Shown here: positions 1 to 9,510 of the stretch, in pieces
How positions within the stretch are numbered: the stretch's first letter is position 1
How the letters are laid out: every line of letters begins with the position of its first letter
NCBI GenBank assembly: GCA_965262315.1
Contig: CBDHFJ010000023.1
Coordinates: 1 to 64,000, forward strand
DNA length: 64,000 nucleotides
Origin: JBCCFK01 sp965262315
Lineage (GTDB): Bacteria; Actinomycetota; Acidimicrobiia; Acidimicrobiales; UBA8592
Direction: 5' to 3'
Position numbers and translations under genes: made by a program
Notes under the pieces: model-generated
Told to the model about the DNA's origin: nothing
What the model saw: only the letters and a program-made list of their open reading frames with translations
Database searches by the model: none

Positions 1-398
1 CCGCCGTGGAGATCGCGCTCGACGTGGGCATCACCGGCACGCTCCAGGCCGAGCCGACCGAACTCCGGCGTGCCGTGGCGAATCTGTTGTCCAACGCCAT
101 CGAGCACGCACCATCGGGCACCGACGTCCGGATCGTGACCCGCGAAACGGTGGACGCCGTCGTCATCCAGGTGATCGATCGGGGTGTGGGCATCCCTGCC
201 GACCAGCGTGAGGTCGTGTTCGAGCGCGGCTGGCGCGGCGACCAGAGTCGCGACGTTCGGCCGAGTGGCAGTGGCCTCGGTCTCACGATCGTCCGACAGG
301 TGGCACAGGCGCACGGCGGCACGGCGCGGGTCGAGTCCGGTCCGGGCCACGTGGGGAGCGCGTTCGTGCTCGAGATCCCACTGTCGCCGAGCGGCTGA
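1..398 (+). CDS. Sensor histidine kinase, C-terminal ATPase domain (partial)
   Basis: The 5' end lies outside the window; the frame is already open at base 3. The visible ~130 residues are a complete HATPase_c module. The N box is NLLSNAIEHAP, the G1 box is DRGVGIP, followed by FERGWRG (F-box-like), and the G2 box is GSGLGLTIVRQ with a trailing AHGG. These motifs bind ATP in two-component kinases. The DHp domain and sensor part are not visible, so the signal and the partner regulator are unknown. No response regulator follows; the next gene is an unrelated exported protein. Confidence 0.9.
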   Translation, partial: AVEIALDVGITGTLQAEPTELRRAVANLLSNAIEHAPSGTDVRIVTRETVDAVVIQVIDRGVGIPADQREVVFERGWRGDQSRDVRPSGSGLGLTIVRQVAQAHGGTARVESGPGHVGSAFVLEIPLSPSG

Positions 399-566
399 GG
401 ACCCGTCGCGGCGCTTGCTTGAGCGACCACTTCACGCCCGGGTGTCAACCCGGCTGCGGGGAATGTGACGATTCGGATTCATTCGTCCTGAGCCCCTTGC
501 ATCATCCGTGTCGGCGCCGATCAGTTTCCGCTCAACATCGGTCGGATCCGCGACGAGGCCCCTGCC

Positions 567-2880
567 GTGGACGCCAAGGGGAACGTTGACGCCACGACCG
601 AAGAGTTCACCGCGCCGAACACTCGACGAGCTCTGCTCGCCGCCGGCACGGCATTCGCTCTGGTCGCGGCCTGCAGGAAAGACGAATCGACGACGCTCGG
701 GAACGCTCCCGATGTGCTCGCCTTCGCCGAGGACGAGGAGGCGATTCCAAGCCTCCAGCCGCGGTCGGAGGAGGTCTGGAACGGGGACGGCAACGACCTG
801 CTCCAGACGCTGCCCGAGGACTGGCAGCCGAGCTTCGTGGACGGCAATGACGACGGGCAGACGCAGCCCGTGGCCACGCCGACGCCGTACGAGTCGCCGC
901 CGCTCCAGGGTGGCGACCCGAACGCCGCCCCGCAGCCGTTCCCGACGTCGACGCCGGCGCCGCAGATCAACTCGCTGCCACCGGCGTCGACGCCGACGCC
1001 GCAACCGACTCCGACCGAGGTGCCGCCGACCGCGACGCCGGTGCCGCCGTCGCCGACGTCGACTCCGCTGCCGCCGACGGCCACGCCGGTCCCGCCGACC
1101 GCGACTCCGGTGCCGCCGACGGCCACGCCGGTGCCGCCGACGGCGACGCCGATCCTGCCCGACCCCGACCGTCGACCCGCTGGCGACGGCCACACCAACG
1201 GTCGATCCCAGCGCGACCCCGACCGTCGTGCCGCCGACCGCCACGCCGACTGCGGTGCCGCCGACCCCGACCGCGTCGGCCACCGCCACGCCGACACCCA
1301 CCGCGACGGCCACGCCCACACCCACGGCGTCGGCGACGGCCACGCCCACCCCGACCGAGAGCCCGACGGCCACGCCGACGCCGACCCCGGCGGCGCCGCC
1401 GCCCGCAGCGGGCACCCACGGTCAGGTGCTGCTCCAGAAGGCCACGTTCGGCCCGACGGTCGCCTCGATGAACGACATGGCCGCGGCCGGTCCGGCCGCG
1501 TGGATCGAGTCGCAGCTCAACCACACCGCCCTCGACGACAGCGTGGTGGAAGGGGTGCTCAGCGGCTACGCCACCCTGACCAACACCAACGCGCAGAACT
1601 GGGCCGTCGTGCGGGGCAACAACGGGACCGAGCGGGTCCTCGGCGAGGTCATGCACGCCACCTTCCTGCGGGCGGTCTATTCGCCCAAGCAGGTCTACGA
1701 GATGATGTGCGACTTCTGGTTCAACCACCTGAACGTGCACATGTTCGACAACAGCTCGTTCCGGCACCTGACCGCGCCGTACCTGCGTGAGGTCATCCGG
1801 CCCCACGCGCTCGGCCGGTTCAGCGACATGCTTCGAGCCAGCGCGTACAGCCCGGCGATGCTCGTCTACCTCGACAACTGGCGGAGCAACGCCAACTCCA
1901 ACGCCGGCGTCAACGAGAACTACGGGCGCGAGCTCCTCGAGCTCCACACCCTGGGCATCCGCAACGGCGTGCAGGTGTACGACGAGGTCGACGTGCGCCA
2001 GGCCAGCTACGTCATGTCCGGCTGGCGCATCGACACCGGCAACGATGCCGACGTCTTCGAGTTCCGCTCATCGTGGCACTGGCGGGGAGCGGTGTCGCTG
2101 CTCGGTGGCCAGTGGAGCCGTCCCGACCGGACCGGCGCCGACGACGCCACGCTGATCGCCGACGCCGAGTCGATGATCCAGTTCCTGGCCAACCACCGCA
2201 GCACGGCCGAGTACGTCTGTTGGAAGCTCGCCCGCCGGTTCGTCAACGACGACCCGCCCGAGGACCTCGTGCAGCGCCTGGCCGACGAGTTCCAGGCCAC
2301 CGGCACCGACATCACCGCCACCGTGCGGATGCTCCTGAACTCGCCGGAGTTCGCGGCGTCGGGAGGCCAGAAGGTGCGCCGTGGCTTCGAGACCGTGGCG
2401 TCGTACTTCCGGACCCTGGGCGCCAACGTCGACACCAATCCCGTCGGCGAGGCGTCCGAGGCGATCCACTCCCTGAGCTGGTACGAGGGTGTGCTCGAAC
2501 GCCACGGCCAGCGCCTCTTCAGCAAGGCCACCCCCGACGGCTATGCCGACACCGGCCCGGAGTGGGTCAGCTCCGACGGCATGCTCCGCCGGTGGGAGAC
2601 CGCCGGCCTGCTCACGCACGGCTGGATTCACGAGACCATCACCGTCGACTTGAACGCCCATGTGCCCAACCCGCTTCCCCCCACGATGGGGGAGGTGCTC
2701 GACGCCATGACGACGGCGCTGACCGGCACTCCGGCCACCGCGACCGAGCTCGATGCCTACGCAGGCTTCCTCGGCGTGGCGACCGGTGACGATTCGGCGG
2801 CGACGCCGCTCACCGACCATCCCCGCCTCGCGGACCTCATCGCCCTCATCCTCGCCCGCCCCTCGTTCCAGTACCGGTGA
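567..2880 (+). CDS. DUF1800-family exported lipoprotein with Pro/Thr stalk; apparent frameshift near 1158
   Basis: The N-terminus (GTG at 567) carries a twin-arginine start (TRRALLAAG) and a lipobox ending LVAAC, so the product is probably a lipoprotein. A Pro/Thr-rich stalk of TATPVPP-type repeats follows, then a DUF1800 domain from about base 1420, with FWFNH and NENYGRELLELHTLG signatures. The signal and first half of the stalk read in one frame (567 to ~1157). The rest of the stalk and the whole domain read in the next frame (~1162 to 2880). Dropping one C from the CCC at 1158-1160 joins them into a protein of about 770 residues. The other frame, open from 508, gives only an implausible Arg-rich N-terminus. 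The function of DUF1800 is not established; it is typically encoded beside DUF1501, as here. Confidence 0.8.
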
Positions 2881-4199
2881 TCACCATGCCCCTGCTCCGA
2901 AGCCGCTCATCCCGCGTCTCCGTCTGCGACGACGCCGAGACCGACGCCCCGCGAGGCGCACTCAGCCGGCGCGGGTTCCTGGCCGGCGCTGCCGCCACCG
3001 GCGGGTTCGTGGTGCTGCCGAGCGGCACCAAGCTCGCCTTCGCCGACCCGGCCAATCCCGCCACCGGCGACATCCTCGTCTACCTGTTCATGCGAGGTGG
3101 CGCCGACGGCCTCAGCCTGGTGCCGCCGGTGGGCCTGCAGTCGTACTACGACCTGCGGATCCAGGACGGGTTCGACATCACCGTCTCGCAGGCGCAGGCG
3201 CTCGACCTCGGTGATCCCACCCTGGCGCTGCATCCGGCCTTCGCTCCCCTGTATCCGTTCTGGCAGGCCAACGAGATGGCCATCGTCCATGCGGCGGGGT
3301 CGCCGGCGAGCCTCTCCCGCACCCGGTCGCACTTCGAGGCCGAGGAGGTGTGGGAGCGCTGTGGAACCCAGCGGACCACACCGACAGGCTGGATCGGTCG
3401 CCACCTGGCCACCTCCGGCGACGTCTCCACCCCGCTCGCTGGTGTCTCCCACGACCAGCGCATCTGGTCCGCCATGCAGGGCTTCGGCGGCTCGCTCGCC
3501 ATCTCGAACATCAACAACTTCGACGTCTTCGGCTTCGAGAACCGAGCCGACGCCCGAGGGGTGCTGAACACGATCAACGCCGGCGGCGGGGTCGTGCAGT
3601 CCGAGGGGCAGCAGACGCTGAACGCCGTCAACACGATCAACGGGATCGACTTCAACGCCATCGAGCCCCAGAACGGCGCCAACTACCCGAACAACAACAG
3701 CCTCGCCCGTGAGATGCGCCAGATCGCCCAGCTCATCCGGGCGAACGTGGGCCTCCGGGCGGTCAGCGTCGACGTCGGAGGCTGGGACACCCACAGCGAC
3801 ATGGGCGTGCCCGAGGCCGGCAACCGGATGTTCGACCGCATCGACCGGCTGGCCAACGGCATCCTGCCGTTCCTGGTCGACATGGGTGACGACATGAACG
3901 AGATCACCCTCCTCGTCGTGTCGGAGTTCGGCCGCACCATCAACGTCAATGGCAACGGCGGGACCGACCACGGGCGAGGCAGCGCCATGTTCGCCTTCGG
4001 CAAGAATGTCCGGGGCGGCATCTACGGCGACTTCCCCGACGTGATCGAGGACGGGCCCGAGGGCGACCTCGTGGTCCTCAACGACTTCCGTCAGGTCTAC
4101 GCCGAGATCCTCGACCGCCGTCTCGACAACGGGGCCAACATCCCATTCGTCCTCAATGGCTACGACCCTGGCGGCACCTACCTCGGCCTGACCGTCTGA
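2877..4199 (+). CDS. DUF1501-family exported protein (Tat substrate)
   Basis: A 440-residue protein whose GTG start overlaps the DUF1800 stop by 4 nt (GTGA), so the two are probably translationally coupled. An internal ATG at 2886 is an alternative start. The N-terminus has a Tat signal (SRRGFLAGAAATGG) followed by a hydrophobic stretch and an Ala-x-Ala-like cleavage region, indicating folded export. DUF1501 belongs to the alkaline-phosphatase/sulfatase superfamily; conserved-looking stretches include MRGGADGLSLV, GGWDTHSDMG and SEFGRT near residues 75, 300 and 345. The substrate is unknown. The pair likely acts together at the cell surface. Confidence 0.85.
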   Translation: MITMPLLRSRSSRVSVCDDAETDAPRGALSRRGFLAGAAATGGFVVLPSGTKLAFADPANPATGDILVYLFMRGGADGLSLVPPVGLQSYYDLRIQDGFDITVSQAQALDLGDPTLALHPAFAPLYPFWQANEMAIVHAAGSPASLSRTRSHFEAEEVWERCGTQRTTPTGWIGRHLATSGDVSTPLAGVSHDQRIWSAMQGFGGSLAISNINNFDVFGFENRADARGVLNTINAGGGVVQSEGQQTLNAVNTINGIDFNAIEPQNGANYPNNNSLAREMRQIAQLIRANVGLRAVSVDVGGWDTHSDMGVPEAGNRMFDRIDRLANGILPFLVDMGDDMNEITLLVVSEFGRTINVNGNGGTDHGRGSAMFAFGKNVRGGIYGDFPDVIEDGPEGDLVVLNDFRQVYAEILDRRLDNGANIPFVLNGYDPGGTYLGLTV

Positions 4200-4366
4200 T
4201 CGCCCCCCAGGGGACGGGACCAGCCCCGGAACCCGGTGGCGCATCGCTCCCGACCACGGCGACACCGACGAGTACGTGGACGCCCTGGAACGTGTCGCGC
4301 GCATCGCGAGCCGGATGGCCCACGGGGAGTCGCCCGCTCGGCCCGTCGGTGAGGAACAATGCGGGC

Positions 4367-5329
4367 ATGCGACCGAACCGGCTGGATCTCGCTCGACTGC
4401 CGACCCCGTTGGAGCCGATGGCTCGGCTGCAGGAGCGGTGGGGCGGGCCTCGCCTGTGGGTGAAGCGCGACGATCTGACCGGGTTCGAGCTGTCGGGCAA
4501 CAAGGTCCGCAAGCTGGAGTACCACCTGGCGGGGGCCGCAGCAGAAGGCGCCGACTGGCTGATCACCGCGGGGGCCGAGCAGTCGAACCACTGCCGGGCC
4601 ACGGCGCTCGCCGCGGCGCGGCTGGGGCTCGGGTGCACGCTGGTCATCCGCACGTCCGACGGCGAGCCACCCCCGAACCCGACCGCCAACCACCGCGCCC
4701 ACCTGATCTCGGGGGCCCGCATCGTCTACACCGACCGTGACGGTTGGAGTCGCCGGGACGAGCTGATGTCCGAGCTCGCCGCCGAACTGGAGGACGAGGG
4801 GCACTCGCCCTGGCCGATCCCGGCCGGGGCGTCGGACGCGCTCGGCATGCTCGGCATGGCGGACGCCATGATCGAGCTCGGGACCCAGCTCTTCGAAGCG
4901 GGCATCGACAACCCGACCGTGTGGCACGCATCGTCGTCGGCGGGCACGACCGCGGGGTTCGGATGGGGTGCACACGAGGCCGGCATCCGGGCATCGATCA
5001 TCGCCTCGTCGGTGGGGGAGACCGCCGTGGAGCTCCGCGAATCGGTGGAGGCGATCTGGGACGACGCTGTCCGACGCTTCGGCGGGACCCGCCCCGCAGT
5101 CGACATCGAGTACCGAGACGACTACGTCGGCGAGGGCTACAGCATCATCGACGACGACCAGCACCCCGTGGTGACCGAGGCCGTGCAGGCCACCGGGCTG
5201 CTGTTCGACCCGACCTACACGGGCAAGGCCCTCTACGGCCTCAAGCAGGAGATCGACACCGGGCGCTGGGACGCCGACGACCATGTCGTCTTCTGGCACA
5301 CCGGCGGCGGATTCATGGGACTCGTCTGA
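4367..5329 (+). CDS. PLP-dependent D-cysteine desulfhydrase / ACC deaminase family enzyme
   Basis: A 320-residue fold-type II PLP enzyme. The N-terminal LPTPLEPM is followed by VKRDDLTG and SGNKVRKLE, which holds the Schiff-base lysine (about K46); AEQSNHCRATA and SSAGTTAGF fit the phosphate- and substrate-binding loops. Homologues deaminate D-cysteine or 1-aminocyclopropane-1-carboxylate; sequence alone does not separate the two activities. The ATG at 4367 is chosen because homology begins there; the frame stays open upstream to 4292, but that extension has no family match. It stands alone between the DUF1501 gene and htrA. Confidence 0.85.
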   Translation: MRPNRLDLARLPTPLEPMARLQERWGGPRLWVKRDDLTGFELSGNKVRKLEYHLAGAAAEGADWLITAGAEQSNHCRATALAAARLGLGCTLVIRTSDGEPPPNPTANHRAHLISGARIVYTDRDGWSRRDELMSELAAELEDEGHSPWPIPAGASDALGMLGMADAMIELGTQLFEAGIDNPTVWHASSSAGTTAGFGWGAHEAGIRASIIASSVGETAVELRESVEAIWDDAVRRFGGTRPAVDIEYRDDYVGEGYSIIDDDQHPVVTEAVQATGLLFDPTYTGKALYGLKQEIDTGRWDADDHVVFWHTGGGFMGLV

Positions 5330-5378
5330 CTCGCGGAATCTTCTCTGCTCGCTTACGTGTTCTTTCGATCGGGATCCG

Positions 5379-5384
5379 TAGTCT
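5379..5384 (+). promoter_or_regulatory. Putative -10 box (TAGTCT) for the HtrA gene
   Basis: TAGTCT fits the actinobacterial TANNNT -10 pattern and lies 27 nt upstream of the GTG start. A clear GAAGGAG ribosome binding site sits between them. No good -35 is visible. Confidence 0.4.
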
Positions 5385-5411
5385 GCGGACATCCTCGAAG
5401 GAGAAGACAGC

Positions 5412-6770
5412 GTGAGCGAGTGGAACCCCAACACTCCAACCGATGGTTCCCGGTCGGTGTGGCGTCAGCATCCTGGCGACACTCCTCCCCTCCCCACGTC
5501 GTCGACGCCGCCCGTCGACCTCGGTGAACCAGCGACCCCCTCCCCGGAGTGGTCGGTCTACCCCGAGCCCGCTGCACCCTTCGAGCCGGTGGTCGTGAGC
5601 CCCCCACACGACCCGCCGGAGTCCGACCCGATCGAGGCACGTCCTTCCCGTGCCCGTCGGGTCGGGAAGTACGCGGCCGGCGGCCTGGCGGTCGTGGCCC
5701 TGTCGGGTGTGGGGTTCGTCGCCGGCGCACAGTTCGCCTCCGACGACGAGCCTGTTGCAGTGCAGCAGTCGGTGATCGCCCCTGCCGCCGATCCCGCACC
5801 CGCGAACGAGGCGCCGGCTGTGGCCGAGACCCAGCCGGCGCCAACGGCGATCCCCGAGGTGGCCGGGCCGGTGGCCGGCGACGCCGAGGAGCCCGTTGCC
5901 GCCGTCGCCGCAGCGGTCGCCCCGGCAGTGGTCCGCATCGACACCGGCTCGGGAACCGGGAGCGGGATCCTCTACACCGACGAGGGACACCTGATCACCA
6001 ACGCCCATGTGGTCGGCAACGCCGATCAGGTCACCATCCAGCTCGCCGACGGCACCCGCACCGAAGGCACCGTGATCGGGACCGATCCGGCCATCGACAT
6101 CGCTGTCGTGCAGATCGACGCCGACCTCGACTTCACCGTCGCCACCTTCGCTCCCACCAGCTCGGTCGAGACCGGTCAGCTCGCCGTCGCCATCGGGAGC
6201 CCGTTCGGGCTCGAGCAGTCCGTCACCGGTGGCTACATCTCTGCGGTGAACCGCGCGGTCCCGTCGAACAACGTCGCCGACGGTTCGCCCACGGTGGTGG
6301 AGATGATCCAGACCGATGCCCCGATCAATCCGGGCAACAGCGGTGGTGCGCTGGCCGATCGTGAGGGTCGGGTGGTCGGGGTCAACACCTCGATCCGCAC
6401 CGACGGCACGACCCAGGGCAATCTGGGCGTCGGCTTCGCCATCCCGTCCGACACCGCGTTGCTGGTGGCCGGTCGCATCATCAACGGTGAGTCGCTCGAG
6501 AGCGGCTTCCTCGGAATCAGCGGCAGCGATCCCTCGACCGGCCGGCCCGGCGCCCTGGTGACCGAGGTCGTCGAAGGCGGACCCGCCGAAGCCGGCGGTG
6601 TCGAGTCCGGCGATCTGATCGTCAGCCTCGACGGTGACGCCGTGCCCGGCATGACCGAGCTCGCAGCTCGAGTCCGTTTGGCCGCCCCCGGCACGGTGGT
6701 CGACGTCGAGGTCATCCGCAACGGTGAGAGCGTCCAGCTCAGCGTGACCCTCGGAACGCTCGGCGGCTGA
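5412..6770 (+). CDS. HtrA/DegP-like membrane-anchored serine protease with PDZ domain
   Basis: A 452-residue protein with a Pro-rich cytoplasmic N-terminus, one transmembrane segment around residues 77-95 (GGLAVVALSGVGFVAG), an Ala/Pro linker, a trypsin-like domain and a C-terminal PDZ domain (about 360-450). The catalytic triad is visible: H199 in TNAHVVG, D229 in AIDIAVVQ and S310 in NPGNSGGAL. This is the layout of actinobacterial HtrA quality-control proteases facing outside the membrane. The GTG start is supported by GAAGGAG 9 nt upstream. It is probably monocistronic: a hairpin follows the stop. Confidence 0.93.
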   Translation: MSEWNPNTPTDGSRSVWRQHPGDTPPLPTSSTPPVDLGEPATPSPEWSVYPEPAAPFEPVVVSPPHDPPESDPIEARPSRARRVGKYAAGGLAVVALSGVGFVAGAQFASDDEPVAVQQSVIAPAADPAPANEAPAVAETQPAPTAIPEVAGPVAGDAEEPVAAVAAAVAPAVVRIDTGSGTGSGILYTDEGHLITNAHVVGNADQVTIQLADGTRTEGTVIGTDPAIDIAVVQIDADLDFTVATFAPTSSVETGQLAVAIGSPFGLEQSVTGGYISAVNRAVPSNNVADGSPTVVEMIQTDAPINPGNSGGALADREGRVVGVNTSIRTDGTTQGNLGVGFAIPSDTALLVAGRIINGESLESGFLGISGSDPSTGRPGALVTEVVEGGPAEAGGVESGDLIVSLDGDAVPGMTELAARVRLAAPGTVVDVEVIRNGESVQLSVTLGTLGG

Positions 6771-6775
6771 TCGGC

Positions 6776-6793
6776 CGGTGGCGAGGGCCACCG
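6776..6793 (+). terminator. Stem-loop after htrA
   Basis: CGGTGGC / GCCACCG form a 7-bp perfect stem with a GAGG loop 6 nt after the htrA stop. There is no T-run, so this is a weak or factor-dependent terminator at best. Confidence 0.4.
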
Positions 6794-6863
6794 ACCCGCG
6801 GTGCCACCGCAGCACGAGCCGGTCGTGGCACGCTTGCCCCGTGCCGACCACCGACGCCATCGC

Positions 6864-7427
6864 ATGACCATCAACGCGCTGGTGGTGTGCACCGGCAACA
6901 TCTGTCGATCACCGATGGCCGAGGCGATGCTTCGGACCGGGATCGGGGTCGTGGGGCTGGACGTCCGCGTGGCCTCCGGCGGCACCTGGGAGGCCGGCCA
7001 CCCGGCGGACCCCCACGCCGTCTCGGTCATGGCCGAACGAGGCCTCGACCTCGGCGAGCACCGGTCGCGGCTGGTCACGCCTGCCGATCTCGAAGCCGCC
7101 CACGTGGTGTTCGCCATGGCGCGCGAGCACGTGGTGGCGCTGAGCGCGATGGTGCCGGCGGCGTTCGATCGCACGTTCACCCTCAAGGAGTTCGAGGCGC
7201 GCGGCCGCGCGCTCGGCCCGCGTGGCAGCGCGCAGGCGATCACCGAGTACGTCGCCGCCGTCGGCCGAGGGCGCACCCATGCAGACTTCCTGCGGGCATC
7301 GCCGAGCCTCGACGTGGCCGACCCGCTGGGACAGGGGCGGCGGGCGTTCGAGCGCACGGCCTCCGAGCTCGAGACCCTCACGTGGACCACCGTCGACCTG
7401 TTGGCGGGGTACGAGCCCCGTCTGTGA
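6864..7427 (+). CDS. Low-molecular-weight protein tyrosine phosphatase family protein
   Basis: A 187-residue protein. The N-terminus reads directly into the P-loop CX5R(S) motif (VVCTGNICRSP; nucleophile C9, R15), and ADPLG near residue 150 supplies the general-acid Asp. This is slightly longer than the usual ~150-160 residues. The ATG at 6864 is chosen because the phosphatase fold starts within a few residues; an in-frame upstream start at 6801 adds 21 unmatched residues. It converges on the minus-strand operon ending at 7436, only 8 nt away. It could dephosphorylate phosphotyrosine proteins or, as in some relatives, be an arsenate reductase; the substrate cannot be told. Confidence 0.85.
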   Translation: MTINALVVCTGNICRSPMAEAMLRTGIGVVGLDVRVASGGTWEAGHPADPHAVSVMAERGLDLGEHRSRLVTPADLEAAHVVFAMAREHVVALSAMVPAAFDRTFTLKEFEARGRALGPRGSAQAITEYVAAVGRGRTHADFLRASPSLDVADPLGQGRRAFERTASELETLTWTTVDLLAGYEPRL

Positions 7428-7435
7428 CCCGCGGG

Positions 7436-8716
7436 TCAGCGCACGTGATGCTCGTGGTAGATGAACGTGAGGTCGCCCATGCCGACCTCACCGCCGGAGT
7501 TCAGCTGCACCCGCTCGCTGCGCCCCAGCCGGCGCGCCTCTTCGGTGGGTGAGTTCCGGAACCAGGTGCCGTTGGCGGTCTCGAGGTCGGTCACGTACAC
7601 GTCCCAGTCGACGAGTTCCAACAGCAGATGCTGCCGGGAGATGCGACGGCCGTCGTCGACGATGCTCAACGGTGCGGCCGTCCCGTCCACCACCGACGGA
7701 TGCCCCTCCGGGGCCCGCCCGATCACCGTGTTGTGCTCGACGGAGTAGGTGGTGCCGTCGGAGAAGGTGACGACACCGAGCGGCGGTCGGTCGCCCTGGA
7801 TGAGCTGCCGGGTGTGGCTGGCCCCCATCTTCACGCCGGTTCGGCTGCAGTACCGGGCTTCCGGATGGTTGAAGTGACCGTTCGGTGACAGGACGCCGTA
7901 CACCTTGACCGGCTGCGCGTAGACGGGCACGTCGCCGGCGGGCGGCGCGCCGGCCGCGTCTCCGACCGGGACCGGGTCCCGCTGCACGCCAGGGTCGGTG
8001 CTCGCGAGCGACACGACGTGGAACTCTCCCGGTGCCGCCGGCTCACCACTGCCCGGCACCGGGACCTGCTGGGGCGGCTCGGGCTGAGGTGGCGGGGGCG
8101 GCGGGGGAGCGGCGGCGGGCTCCGGGTTGGCCCACCCGCTGAGTGAGTTCCGGGCGCCGCCCGGCACCGACGGCGTCTCCGACGTCGGGAGCTCTTCGAC
8201 CTCCGGCTCGTCGGCAGGCGCCGGGGCCGCGGGTGGCGGTAGCGACGACGCCCCGGCCGGAGGTGCCGCCGACGACGGAGATTCGGCTTCGTCCATGAAC
8301 TTCAGGCCGGCGCCGGCCACGGCTCCGCTCTGGAGGGTCTGCCACCCCGGGGTCGCGGAGCCCGTGCCCATCGCACCGATGGAGACGAGCTCGCTCAGCT
8401 TGCCGCTGTGGGCAACGCCGACGAGCGAGTCGCCGGCAGCGATGGTCTCGGTGGTGGTCTGGATCTCGAGATCACCGAGGGCGAAGATCTCGATCCGATC
8501 GCCCTCCTCGTCGAGCAGCGCCACCGCACCGGTCTGGCCGTCGGCGTCCGCGATCCTGGCCGCGGCCCGGCGCAGCGTCAGCCTGGGCTCGTCCGCGTCG
8601 AGGATGCTCTGGATGTCGGTCACCAGCATCGGCGTCACCGTGCCGAGGACCAGAGCGATGGCGTTGCCGTCGCGGATGAGGGCGCCGGCGCCGGGAACGA
8701 CCCGCAGGGCTGTCAT
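7436..8716 (-). CDS. FHA-domain protein, last gene of the kinase/permease operon
   Basis: A 426-residue protein. An N-terminal ~150-residue region of unknown fold (MTALRVVPGAGALIRDG) is followed by a ~100-residue Pro/Ala-rich linker, a short GHFNHPEARYC stretch and a C-terminal FHA domain (about 310-425). The FHA core is intact: VIGR, ISRQH and ANGTWF, which bind phosphothreonine. GHFN..A.YC resembles the zinc ribbon often placed before FHA domains in actinobacteria, but the first Cys pair is missing. The ATG overlaps the kinase stop (ATGA). Inference: it reads the phosphorylation state set by the adjacent kinase. Confidence 0.85.
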   Translation of the reverse strand: MTALRVVPGAGALIRDGNAIALVLGTVTPMLVTDIQSILDADEPRLTLRRAAARIADADGQTGAVALLDEEGDRIEIFALGDLEIQTTTETIAAGDSLVGVAHSGKLSELVSIGAMGTGSATPGWQTLQSGAVAGAGLKFMDEAESPSSAAPPAGASSLPPPAAPAPADEPEVEELPTSETPSVPGGARNSLSGWANPEPAAAPPPPPPPQPEPPQQVPVPGSGEPAAPGEFHVVSLASTDPGVQRDPVPVGDAAGAPPAGDVPVYAQPVKVYGVLSPNGHFNHPEARYCSRTGVKMGASHTRQLIQGDRPPLGVVTFSDGTTYSVEHNTVIGRAPEGHPSVVDGTAAPLSIVDDGRRISRQHLLLELVDWDVYVTDLETANGTWFRNSPTEEARRLGRSERVQLNSGGEVGMGDLTFIYHEHHVR

Positions 8717-9510
8717 GTGTGGAGTCCTCCTGCCGTCGCCAGATCATGGGCGAAGGCCGCAGCGGTCGGATGTCGGTTGCCGCGAGTCTCGTCGAGGGCC
8801 TGTTCGAGCACGGCTCGGACCGGCGCCGCGATCGACTCGCTCACCTGGGGACGATTGTGCAGCACATGGCGGAAGGCTGCGAGCGCGGAGTCCTCCGGCA
8901 CGTCGTAGCAGCGGGCACCGGAGAGCGCCTCCGCCGCGGTGATGGCCAGTGACCAGACGTCCGAGGTTCGGGTTGCCCGCTCGCCGAAGATGATCTCGGG
9001 CTCCATGTAGTGCACCGAACCGATCGGCCCGACTCCCGTGGTCTTCGCGCCGGGCTCCCACACCAGGGCCAGGCCGAGGTCGGCCAGGACCCCTCGTCCG
9101 CTGTCCACCATGATGTTCGTCGGCTTGATGTCCCGATGGATGACCCCGGCTTCGTGCAGGTGGTGGGCGCCCATCGCCGCATCGACCAGCACCTGGATCG
9201 TCATGCGCTGGTCGATGGTCGCCGCGGCCAGCGAGCCATCGGGGTAGTGCCGCATGGCGTAGAACAGCCGTCCGTCCTGGTGGCCCGCCTCGTGCAGGTG
9301 GACGAGGTGGGGAGAGTCCACCGACGAGAACACCTGCAGCTCGCGAGCGAACCGGTCGAAGTCGGCGTCGGTGGAGTTCCGGGCCAGCACCTTGATGGCC
9401 ACGAACTCCTCGCTCAGGCCCAGGCGTGCCGGGGGTCGGGCGAGATGGAAGATGCCGTGGTTCCCGGCGCCGAGCTCCTCGACGACCTGGTAGTCGGCGA
9501 TCGTGGTCAC
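8713..9510 (-). CDS. Compact soluble Ser/Thr protein kinase
   Basis: A 265-residue Hanks-type kinase that is essentially only a kinase domain, with no membrane segment and no PASTA or other sensor domain. Visible residues: glycine-rich loop GAGNHG (14-19), VAIK lysine K40, helix-C glutamate E57, HRDIKPTN (catalytic D127), DLG (D144) in place of DFG, and MEPE for the APE motif. All catalytic positions are present, so it is probably active. The GTG at 9510 is chosen because the fold begins at once (ITIADYQVVEELG-type start) and it overlaps the permease stop (GTGA). The frame is open further upstream only as a shadow of the permease gene. Confidence 0.9.
   Translation of the reverse strand: MTTIADYQVVEELGAGNHGIFHLARPPARLGLSEEFVAIKVLARNSTDADFDRFARELQVFSSVDSPHLVHLHEAGHQDGRLFYAMRHYPDGSLAAATIDQRMTIQVLVDAAMGAHHLHEAGVIHRDIKPTNIMVDSGRGVLADLGLALVWEPGAKTTGVGPIGSVHYMEPEIIFGERATRTSDVWSLAITAAEALSGARCYDVPEDSALAAFRHVLHNRPQVSESIAAPVRAVLEQALDETRGNRHPTAAAFAHDLATAGGLHT

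Noticed and set aside
1020..1400. Regular short repeats that might look like a CRISPR array
   Set aside because: The repeats are PT-type codon repeats inside a coding stalk with no spacer structure.
432..1415. Minus-strand frame rich in Val-Gly repeats opposite the DUF1800 stalk
   Set aside because: Pure mirror of the PT repeat.
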